Of a stretch of 5,019 bases of DNA, positions 1 through 5,019 are shown piece by piece. Within the stretch, counting starts at the first letter, position 1, and every line of letters starts with the position of its first letter. The notes under the pieces were generated by a model. That model was not told the DNA's origin and did no database searches. It saw only the letters and a list, made by a program, of their open reading frames with translations. The DNA comes from CAYONM01 sp964405325 (GTDB lineage: Bacteria; Planctomycetota; UBA11346): positions 1 through 5,019 of the forward strand of contig CAYONM010000266.1 in the NCBI GenBank assembly GCA_964405325.1. The letters are read 5' to 3'. A program made the position numbers and the translations under genes.

Positions 1-66
1 GACAAAATCTCTGCGCGATCTGCTACCTTTATTTCTTTCCGCACCCTAAGCTCGCTTGCACTCGCT

Positions 67-1311
67 TTAATCGCCACGCAATAATTCCCAGGCCAACAAC
101 AGCACGGCGCTGGCGGCGCGGTGCTGAATGCGTTGCCGGGTGCCGGGCCAGACTCGATGCCGAGTGATCAGTTTCGGTCCCAGGGCGGCAGCATAGTGCA
201 CCAGCCCGACGGGTTTCTCGTCACTGCCGCCATCCGGACCGGCAATACCCGAGGTGGCCAGGGCCAGGTTGGCGCCGGTGCGTCTTTGAGCGCCACGCGC
301 CATGGCCTCGACCACTGGTTGCGAGACCACGCCATGTTCGGTGATCAGCGTTTCGCTGACACCGAGATTGGCAACCTTGCTGTCGTTGTGATAGGTCACC
401 AGGCCGTCGCGGAGACATGCGGATACGCCCGGCACTGCGCCCAGGGCCGCCAGGACGTTGCCACACGTGCAGCTCTCCGCTGCCGTCAGCGTGTAGCCAC
501 CTTCGATACAACGTCTCACCACGGCCTCCGCCACCGAAGTGCATCCGGCAGGAAGCAGAAATTCCGGTAGCACGGCGGCAATGGCTTGCAAGCGTTCTGA
601 TACGGCCGATTGCCCACCAAGGCAACGAATACAGAGGTGGCCATCGTCTTGAGCGGTGATGCCAACGGTCAGGTGCGGGTGACTGCACAACAACACATCC
701 AGGCGTTCTTGTACCGTGCTTTCACCAATCCCGGCGAGGTGGATTTCGTCCACATGCGGTGGCTGGAAGGAGGGCAACAGTTGGCCGATGCTGCCCAGCA
801 CGCTGCCGGCCATGGCCCGCATTTCGTGTGGGACCCCCGGCAGACAGGCGATCCAGCAGCCCTGATGATGAGCGAGAATCCCAGGGGCGGTGCCGCGATC
901 GTTGGCCAGAGCCTGGCAACCAGCGGGCAACAGGCATTGCCGGCGATTGGCCGTGGAAATCGGAACGTCGTGCAGGTGGCGTTTGAAGTACGTTTCGATC
1001 AACCGCCAAGCGGCTTCGTTTTCGTGCAAAGGCTGGTTCAAGACGGCGGCCAGGGCGTGGCGAGTGCGGTCGTCCTCGGTGGGACCGAGGCCGCCCGTGA
1101 CGATCAGCAGATCGGTATCCGTGCCGGCACGGATGATTGCGGTTTCGATCAGGTCTTGATCATCACCGACTATTTCCGCCCCGACCACCTGCAGGCCCAG
1201 GCGGCTGGCTTGGCCAGCGAGATAATGGGCATTGGTATCGAGGGTCTTGCCGAACAGCAATTCATCGCCGATAGAGAGACTGCGGAAGCGTGGCGTGGGA
1301 GGCGTAGACAT
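67..1311 (-). CDS. cinA: CinA-family protein: MoCF-like N-terminal domain fused to NMN deamidase domain
   Basis: Two-domain CinA protein of 414 residues, the usual family length. The N-terminal half is the molybdopterin-binding-like (COG1058) domain: GDELL at 15-19, DTN at 25-27, TGGLGPTEDD at 72-81 and LPGVPHEM at 157-164. The C-terminal domain (about 255-414) is the PncC-type nicotinamide-nucleotide amidohydrolase, which in characterised members converts nicotinamide mononucleotide to nicotinic acid mononucleotide in pyridine nucleotide salvage. It keeps the motif Ser280 (in ESCTCG), Tyr307, SGIAGPDGG at 354-362, EKPVG at 365-369 and Arg392/Arg394. The usual ESCTGG reads ESCTCG here, with Cys283 replacing Gly. 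Cytoplasmic, with no signal peptide. The ATG at 1311 is chosen because the family motif begins about 13 residues later. An in-frame GTG at 1362 would add 17 non-conserved, Arg/Pro-rich residues; neither start has a good Shine-Dalgarno. The gene is divergent from the operon to its right. No convincing promoter or downstream hairpin was seen. Confidence 0.93.
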   Translation of the reverse strand: MSTPPTPRFRSLSIGDELLFGKTLDTNAHYLAGQASRLGLQVVGAEIVGDDQDLIETAIIRAGTDTDLLIVTGGLGPTEDDRTRHALAAVLNQPLHENEAAWRLIETYFKRHLHDVPISTANRRQCLLPAGCQALANDRGTAPGILAHHQGCWIACLPGVPHEMRAMAGSVLGSIGQLLPSFQPPHVDEIHLAGIGESTVQERLDVLLCSHPHLTVGITAQDDGHLCIRCLGGQSAVSERLQAIAAVLPEFLLPAGCTSVAEAVVRRCIEGGYTLTAAESCTCGNVLAALGAVPGVSACLRDGLVTYHNDSKVANLGVSETLITEHGVVSQPVVEAMARGAQRRTGANLALATSGIAGPDGGSDEKPVGLVHYAAALGPKLITRHRVWPGTRQRIQHRAASAVLLLAWELLRGD

Positions 1312-1435
1312 GCGACGATACTGGCGTTGTGGGCGTGGTGGCAAGCGGGTGCTGGATGACACAATAACTCTATCATCATCACGATAACATCATGGAATTT
1401 GCGTTGAATACCGGGCAGGATAGTCACCAGATCAC

Positions 1436-1441
1436 AAGGAG
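1436..1441 (+). promoter_or_regulatory. Ribosome binding site of the oxidoreductase
   Basis: AAGGAG lies six bases upstream of the ATG at 1448, a near-ideal Shine-Dalgarno. It fixes the start of the oxidoreductase gene. No clear -35/-10 pair was seen in the short divergent gap upstream; TTGAAT at 1404 lacks a matching -10 at normal spacing. Confidence 0.85.
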
Positions 1442-1447
1442 TGTCGT

Positions 1448-2809
1448 ATGGGCCTACGAGTAGGGCTGGTCGGTTGCGGTGGCTTTGGCCGCTCCTTTAT
1501 TGAATTGCTGCAGCAGCATCCTCTGGCTGCGGGGGTGGTCTTGTGCGAGCGCCGGGCCGATGTTTTGGCGGAAACCGCCAAGGAACATGGCATTGAGCGC
1601 ACCACCCAGGACTTCGAGGAACTCCTGGGCATGTCGGACGTGGATGCGGTGGCCATCTTCACGCAACGATGGAGCCACGCGCCCATGGCGATCAAGGCCC
1701 TCAAGGCGGGCAAACACGTCTACTCGGCGGTGCCGGCGGCGGTGACCCTGGAGGAGATGGAAGCGTTGGTCAAGACTGTCGAGGAGACTGGCCTGACCTA
1801 TTGCCTGGGGGAAACCAGTTTCTATCGCCCGCAGCGGAGCTATTGCCGCGAGCGTTTCGCCCGCGGTGATTTCGGCCGCTTCGTCTACGGTGAGGGACAC
1901 TACTACCACAACATGGCGCATTGGTTCTATTTCCCCTTCTCCGACGCCAATGGCGAGGATTGGACCCGTTACGCTTCGGTTCCGCCGATCTGGTATCCCA
2001 CCCATTCTGTTTGTCATGTCCTTGGTGTGACCATGGGCCGTTTCACCAAGGTCTGCTGCTTTGGCCAACGCGACGAGCATCCCGACGGCATTTTCCGTGA
2101 GGAGCACAGCGCCTTCGGCAATCCCTATTCCAACCAATCGGCTTTGTTCCGCACGGCTGATGGCGGCATGGCGCGGATCAATGAATTCCGTCGCTCGGCC
2201 GCCGGTGAAGGTCGGCAGCAGATCTTCGGCACCCGTGGTGCCTATCATGAAATGCCCAATCCCCGAGCAGACGATGTCTCCGTGGCGCAGCAGATCGGTG
2301 GCGATGAGGCGAAACGGGAGCCGGCGATGCTGGCCATGTGGACCAACCACGCTGTCAACCGTTCTGAATTCAAGGCCGATGGCAGCTATAATTACGAGGA
2401 GGCGCCATGGATCTACGGCCGTCATCGCGAGGATCTGAGCTGGCTGTTCGATCACAGCGGGATTGAGATCACCGAACACAACCTACACGACCTGCCGCGG
2501 GAGTACATTGGCCGGAAGCATCTGGGTATCGGCCGCTTGCATCCTTATTGGCAGTTGCCAAAGGAATTTGTCGGTTTGCGTAATGGCCACGCCGGCTCGC
2601 ATCAGTTTTTAATCAACGATTTCTTCCATGCCATGCAGACGGGTAAACTGCCGCCCAATCATGTGTGGATCTCAGCCCGCTACAATACGCCCGGTATCGT
2701 TGCGCATCAAAGCTGCATGAAAGACGGCGAGTTGTTGGATATACCGGACTACGGCAAGCCGCCGGCGGATAAGCAGTGTCTCGACCCATTGGTAGACATG
2801 GTCGATTGA
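1448..2809 (+). CDS. Atypical Gfo/Idh/MocA-family oxidoreductase
   Basis: Cytoplasmic dehydrogenase-like protein of 453 residues. The N-terminal Rossmann fold is clear: a beta strand followed by VGCGGFG at 8-14 (dinucleotide binding), an acidic/basic turn CERR at 33-36, and SDVDAVAIFT at 63-72. The next family motif, normally GKHV-x-x-EKP, reads GKHVYSAVPAA (88-98), so the Glu-Lys pair is Ala94-Val95 and the usual catalytic Lys is missing. The C-terminal alpha/beta domain carries YPTHSVCHVLG (183-193); His190 fits the family's active-site His, and His186 stands where the usual Asp is expected. The end (MKDGELLDIPDYG, 424-436) is typical of the family. Substrate cannot be read from sequence; the neighbouring sulfatase suggests a sulfated or desulfated sugar. 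First gene of a two-gene operon, with 11 bp between its stop and the next ATG. I recall the SAVPAA variant as a recurring subgroup next to sulfatases, but could not check this. Confidence 0.92.
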   Translation: MGLRVGLVGCGGFGRSFIELLQQHPLAAGVVLCERRADVLAETAKEHGIERTTQDFEELLGMSDVDAVAIFTQRWSHAPMAIKALKAGKHVYSAVPAAVTLEEMEALVKTVEETGLTYCLGETSFYRPQRSYCRERFARGDFGRFVYGEGHYYHNMAHWFYFPFSDANGEDWTRYASVPPIWYPTHSVCHVLGVTMGRFTKVCCFGQRDEHPDGIFREEHSAFGNPYSNQSALFRTADGGMARINEFRRSAAGEGRQQIFGTRGAYHEMPNPRADDVSVAQQIGGDEAKREPAMLAMWTNHAVNRSEFKADGSYNYEEAPWIYGRHREDLSWLFDHSGIEITEHNLHDLPREYIGRKHLGIGRLHPYWQLPKEFVGLRNGHAGSHQFLINDFFHAMQTGKLPPNHVWISARYNTPGIVAHQSCMKDGELLDIPDYGKPPADKQCLDPLVDMVD

Positions 2810-2813
2810 GGAG
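2808..2813 (+). promoter_or_regulatory. Ribosome binding site of the sulfatase, overlapping the upstream stop codon
   Basis: GAGGAG lies seven bases upstream of the ATG at 2821, and its first two bases are the last two of the oxidoreductase TGA stop. A ribosome ending the first gene would sit on the start signal of the second, which implies translational coupling and a single transcript. Confidence 0.85.
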
Positions 2814-2820
2814 CTGAAGT

Positions 2821-4314
2821 ATGACTCGTCAGAATATTGTCATCATCAATCCGGATCAGTGGCGGGCCGATTATGCCGGCTGCTACGGTCATCCCTTGGT
2901 CAAAACCCCCCATCTCGACCGCCTGGCGGCAGAGGGGACGCGCTTCGAGCAGTGCCATGTGCAACACACGGTCTGCTCGCCATCGCGATGTAGTTTCATG
3001 ACTGGGTGGTACCCGCATGTGCGTGGACATCGGACCTTGCCGCACCTGTTGCGGCCGGATGAGCCGAATCTGCTGAAATATCTTAAACGTGCTGGCTATG
3101 AGGTTGCCTGGTTTGGTAAAAACGATCTGCTTGCGGCCGAGAGTTTTGCCGACTCGGTGACCTATTACGACGACTATCCCGGATTCTTACCGCCGACGAT
3201 CCGTAACGCTTTTGCCGATCCCAGCCAGCCGGGCTACTACAGTTTTTTACACGAAGCCACCTCCGGTACTATTGAGCAACACGTCGATACGCTCAAAGTG
3301 AAGGCTGGCTTGGATTTTCTGCGGCATGGTCGTGACGCCGATAAGCCATTCTGCTTGTATCTGCCCTTGGCCACCCCGCATTGTCCCTTCACCGCACCCG
3401 AGCCTTGGCACAGTCTGTACGATCCGGCGGATGTTGCCGATCCCCGGCCGCTGCCGGACGGCAAGCCGGAGTTGTATCGTCTGGTGCACGAATTAAGGCA
3501 TTTGGATCAGGCTCCGGAGTGGATCTGGTGTAAGCTCCGCGCCGTGTATCTGGGTACCATCAGCATGATCGATGAGTTGATCGGTCGGGTGTTGGATTGC
3601 CTGGATGAGCAGGGTTTGGCCGACCACACCACGGTGCTGGTGCACTCCGATCATGGGGAGTGGGCTGGTGACTACGGTTGCGTTGAAAAATGGTCGGCAG
3701 CCTTGGATGATTGTCTGACCCGAGTGCCCCTGGTGATTCGCACCCCCGGTGGCACCGCGGGGCACGTGGTTGCAGAGCCAGTGGAGTTGCAGGATCAGAT
3801 GGCGACGATCCTGGAGTTGGCTGGAGTCGAAGCCGAGCATACCCATTTCAGTCGCAGCCTGGTGCCGCAGTTGCACGGTGCCGCTGGCGACCCCGATCGT
3901 GCGGTTTTTGCCGAGGGCGGCCGCGATCTGCACGAGCCGCATGCCTTCGAGATCGATCCGACCAACGACAACTGGTTGCAGGACCGGTGGAAAAACGACC
4001 CGTGCAGTTGCTACTATCCCAAGTATCTGCAGTCACACGGACATCCGCAGTCTGATGCCCGTAGTGTGATGATCCGTACGGCGCATCATAAGCTGATCCG
4101 GCGACCCCAGACCGGCGAACACGAATTGTACGATCTGGTGGCCGATCCGGACGAGTTAAACAACCGAATTGCCGATCCGGTGTTGGCTCCGATCCGCCAG
4201 GAACTGGAGACCCGGATGCTGGATTGGCATATCCACACTGCCGATGTCACGCCCCTCCAGACCGACAATCGCGGCATGCCGGAGCAGAGCGTCTATTGGC
4301 GTCGCTTGGTGTGA
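2821..4314 (+). CDS. Type I (formylglycine) sulfatase-family hydrolase, cytoplasmic
   Basis: Alkaline-phosphatase-superfamily hydrolase of 497 residues, full length for a sulfatase. The signature CSPSRCSFMTG (52-62) matches C-x-P-S-R-x4-T-G; Cys52 would be converted to formylglycine by a separate maturase, with Arg56 beside it. Likely metal ligands are Asp12 (in NPDQWRAD) and Asp277-His278 (in HSDHGEW). Other expected active-site residues are Lys100 (FGKND), His187 (ATPHCPF) and Lys290 (CVEK). The C-terminal subdomain has the usual HKLIRRP...HELYDLVADPDELNN (423-448). There is no signal peptide or lipobox, so it should act inside the cell on a small imported ester, most simply removing sulfate. 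The DQWRAD start also occurs in choline-sulfatase and phosphonate monoester hydrolase relatives, so a phospho- or phosphonate ester substrate is not excluded. Second gene of the operon. It ends with no obvious hairpin and faces a minus-strand gene. Confidence 0.95.
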   Translation: MTRQNIVIINPDQWRADYAGCYGHPLVKTPHLDRLAAEGTRFEQCHVQHTVCSPSRCSFMTGWYPHVRGHRTLPHLLRPDEPNLLKYLKRAGYEVAWFGKNDLLAAESFADSVTYYDDYPGFLPPTIRNAFADPSQPGYYSFLHEATSGTIEQHVDTLKVKAGLDFLRHGRDADKPFCLYLPLATPHCPFTAPEPWHSLYDPADVADPRPLPDGKPELYRLVHELRHLDQAPEWIWCKLRAVYLGTISMIDELIGRVLDCLDEQGLADHTTVLVHSDHGEWAGDYGCVEKWSAALDDCLTRVPLVIRTPGGTAGHVVAEPVELQDQMATILELAGVEAEHTHFSRSLVPQLHGAAGDPDRAVFAEGGRDLHEPHAFEIDPTNDNWLQDRWKNDPCSCYYPKYLQSHGHPQSDARSVMIRTAHHKLIRRPQTGEHELYDLVADPDELNNRIADPVLAPIRQELETRMLDWHIHTADVTPLQTDNRGMPEQSVYWRRLV

Positions 4315-4318
4315 TTGC

Positions 4319-4625
4319 TGCTTTAAAGTCCTTGGCCATGTAGACGAGCAGTCAGCAAGGTCGAAAGCATGGGCGATGCTCTCGATGTTCTTCTGCGTGG
4401 TGAGGACGTCCGGGCCGATGAAGCCGAGACGCCGCCCCTTGGCAAACTGGCTCAGATTCTTGATCAGCGGTTCGATCAGCGCCACCTTGACCATGCCGGT
4501 GACATTGGCGCGGGGTAGCCATAGGGGCTGGCGTCCCAGTTGACGCCGCTGAAACGCAGTCGCCTGTCGGTGCAACCGGTGACCCAGGCGCGGTACCAGG
4601 TGATAACCGGACTGGTGGCGTGATC
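4319..4625 (-). pseudogene. Decayed reading frame of unrecognised family, two apparent frameshifts
   Basis: No intact gene fits here, but the minus strand reads as protein in three successive frames. Segment one (about 4625 to 4515) includes SPVITWYRAW and LRFSGVNWDASPYGYP. Segment two (about 4512 to 4354) includes KVALIEPLIKNLSQFAKGR and RLGFIGPDVLTTQKNIES, then AHAFDLAD. Segment three (about 4351 to 4319) reads LLVYMAKDFKAA. Restoring one C near 4512-4515 and one C near 4351-4353 joins all three into about 100 continuous residues. Codon third positions in segment two are strongly G/C, as in the neighbouring genes, which supports former coding. I do not recognise the family. The 5' edge meets a hairpin and the 3' edge meets the sulfatase end, so both termini seem lost. 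It may be a former downstream partner of the gene to its right, or an artefact of two base-calling errors. Confidence 0.55.
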
Positions 4626-4649
4626 TTGCCTGGTGTATTCACAGGCAAG
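4625..4649. repeat. Short inverted repeat (8 bp arms)
   Basis: CTTGCCTG (4625-4632) is the exact reverse complement of CAGGCAAG (4642-4649), with a 9-base loop. Neither side is followed by a T-run, so it is not a textbook terminator. It marks the upstream edge of the decayed minus-strand frame. Confidence 0.6.
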
Positions 4650-4658
4650 GAGGCAAGG
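4643..4658. repeat. Tandem duplication of AGGCAAGG
   Basis: AGGCAAGG occurs twice in direct succession. The first copy overlaps the right arm of the adjacent inverted repeat; the last base of the second copy is the first base of the next hairpin. It may be a small duplication scar or simple slippage. Confidence 0.6.
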
Positions 4659-4692
4659 TGCACCTTCGGCGGGCGATACGCCGAAGGTGCAC
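4658..4692 (-). terminator. 14-bp hairpin just past the stop of the transaldolase-like gene
   Basis: GTGCACCTTCGGCG (4658-4671) pairs perfectly with CGCCGAAGGTGCAC (4679-4692) around a 7-base loop. The stem starts five bases after the minus-strand stop codon at 4698-4700, the normal place for a transcript end. The minus strand after the stem reads CTTGCCTCCTTGCC, with no U-run, so intrinsic termination would be weak. It may instead protect the RNA 3' end. It could also act for read-through from the sulfatase operon on the plus strand, which likewise lacks a T-run after it. Confidence 0.5.
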
Positions 4693-4697
4693 TTGGT

Positions 4698-5019
4698 TCA
4701 GGCTTTGACCGCGCTCAGTTCCTCGCGCACGGCGACCCAGCCCTTTTTGAAGCTGGCCAAGAAGTGCAAAACCGGGCCGTATTCCTCGTAGTCAGCTTCG
4801 GCTAGACCATCTTCCGCCCAGGCGGCCTGGAAGTCGGGAAGCGCGGCGGCCAGGCGTTCGGTTTGGGCTTGGTTGATGGCTTGGTTGAAACGCGGTTGCA
4901 CCGGAGTGTCGGCTGCGATCAAGCGATCGGCCATATCAGGGTTGATGGTCACGTGCAGATCACCGCCGACCGAGCGGCGGTTTTTCGGCGATAATGCGCG
5001 AAGCGCGCCGAAAAATGCC
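4698..5019 (-). CDS. C-terminal part of a transaldolase-like protein (5' end outside window)
   Basis: The frame is open from the right edge to the TGA at 4698-4700, showing 106 residues without a start. The recognisable part begins at VGGDLHVTINPDMADRL, followed by PVQPRF, ALPDFQAAWAEDGL, and YGPVLHFLASFKKGW near the end. From memory this order (GGD-x-x-TI, a P-x-x-P-R segment, PDF-x-x-A-x-x-x-DGL, then a Gly-Pro and aromatic/basic tail) resembles the C-terminus of one branch of transaldolase-family proteins, which transfer three-carbon units in the pentose phosphate pathway. I could not verify this. A GTG at 4952 or ATG at 4934 could start a shorter protein, but the motif begins upstream of both, so continuation past the window is more likely. 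The visible N-terminal stretch (FFGALRALSPKNRRS) is encoded by inverted repeats and may be inserted sequence. If so, the gene may be disrupted. Confidence 0.6.
   Translation of the reverse strand, partial: AFFGALRALSPKNRRSVGGDLHVTINPDMADRLIAADTPVQPRFNQAINQAQTERLAAALPDFQAAWAEDGLAEADYEEYGPVLHFLASFKKGWVAVREELSAVKA
4962..4981. repeat. Inverted repeat with 7 bp GC-rich arms
   Basis: ACCGCCG (4962-4968) pairs with CGGCGGT (4975-4981) around a 6-base loop. On the plus strand it runs straight into TTTTT (4981-4985), which has the shape of an intrinsic terminator. However, no plus-strand gene lies upstream, and it sits inside the open minus-strand frame. It directly abuts the next inverted repeat. 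Confidence 0.6.
4981..5015. repeat. Inverted repeat with 10 bp arms, possible palindromic mobile element
   Basis: TTTTTCGGCG (4981-4990) is the exact reverse complement of CGCCGAAAAA (5006-5015). The 15-base interior contains a further small palindrome, GCGC-gaa-GCGC (4996-5006). The T's are on the 5' arm and the A's on the 3' arm, the reverse of a terminator. Together with the adjoining 4962-4981 hairpin it resembles a dispersed palindromic element that is translated through in the minus-strand gene. Whether it occurs elsewhere in the genome cannot be seen here. Confidence 0.6.

Noticed and set aside
1..44. Possible start (GTG at 44, minus strand) of a further gene leaving the left edge
   Set aside because: The frame is open for 14 codons to the edge, but there is no suitable ribosome binding site and too little sequence to judge.
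51..67. Direct repeat CTCGCTT at 51-57 and 61-67
   Set aside because: Seven bases is too short to mean much, and no hairpin or mobile-element structure accompanies it.
610..1359. Plus-strand open frame (249 codons) opposite cinA
   Set aside because: It covers the region encoding the conserved CinA N-terminal domain on the other strand and shows no domain of its own.
1312..1362. N-terminal extension of the CinA protein from a GTG at 1362
   Set aside because: The 17 extra residues are Arg/Pro-rich and not family-like, and the ATG at 1311 gives the normal length. The Shine-Dalgarno evidence does not favour either start, so the longer form is not fully excluded.
1454..2479. Long minus-strand open frame (341 codons) inside the oxidoreductase gene
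   Set aside because: It is antisense to a gene with clear family motifs and a good ribosome binding site. Its protein has no recognisable motif and is a by-product of GC-rich codon use.
4156..4575. Minus-strand open frame overlapping the sulfatase 3' end as an intact gene
   Set aside because: Only its middle part looks like protein. The rest is antisense to the conserved sulfatase C-terminus, and the protein-like sequence continues in other frames on both sides, so it is treated as part of a frameshifted remnant.
4962..4985. Plus-strand intrinsic terminator (GC stem followed by TTTTT)
   Set aside because: The shape is right, but the only plus-strand genes end more than 600 bp upstream and the site lies within an open minus-strand coding frame, so it is listed as a repeat.

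Overview
The window carries three complete genes, one gene that runs off the right edge, and one decayed reading frame. From left to right: a minus-strand cinA-family gene (67-1311); an 85-136 bp divergent gap, depending on which cinA start is used; a plus-strand two-gene operon of a Gfo/Idh/MocA-type oxidoreductase (1448-2809) and a type I sulfatase-superfamily hydrolase (2821-4314); a 383 bp stretch with no intact gene (4315-4697); and the 3' end of a minus-strand gene that resembles a transaldolase C-terminus (4698 to beyond 5019).

The operon is the functional core. Both genes have clear Shine-Dalgarno sequences. The sulfatase's ribosome binding site overlaps the oxidoreductase stop codon, so the two are probably co-translated. 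Neither protein begins with a secretion signal, so both should work in the cytoplasm, probably on a small sulfated sugar or similar compound: the hydrolase would remove sulfate (or a phosphate/phosphonate ester) and the oxidoreductase would handle the sugar. The oxidoreductase lacks the family's usual Glu-Lys-Pro motif and has His where the usual Asp of the active-site motif sits, so its chemistry may not be the textbook NAD-dependent alcohol oxidation.

The 383 bp gap is not empty. Read on the minus strand, it holds about 100 residues of protein-like sequence that stays readable only if two frameshifts are allowed, which indicates a pseudogene (or two sequencing errors). To its right lie a short tandem repeat and two hairpins. 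The longer one (14 bp stem) starts five bases past the stop codon of the right-hand gene and is a plausible transcript end. A second pair of adjacent inverted repeats (4962-5015) lies inside the open frame of that gene and looks like a palindromic element inserted in frame.

The DNA is moderately GC-rich. A cytoplasmic sulfatase paired with an atypical Gfo/Idh/MocA protein is common in marine or gut polysaccharide degraders of the Planctomycetota-Verrucomicrobiota-Lentisphaerota type and some related candidate phyla. This is a guess from gene content and not a taxonomic assignment. I see no RNA genes, CRISPR array or intact insertion sequence.
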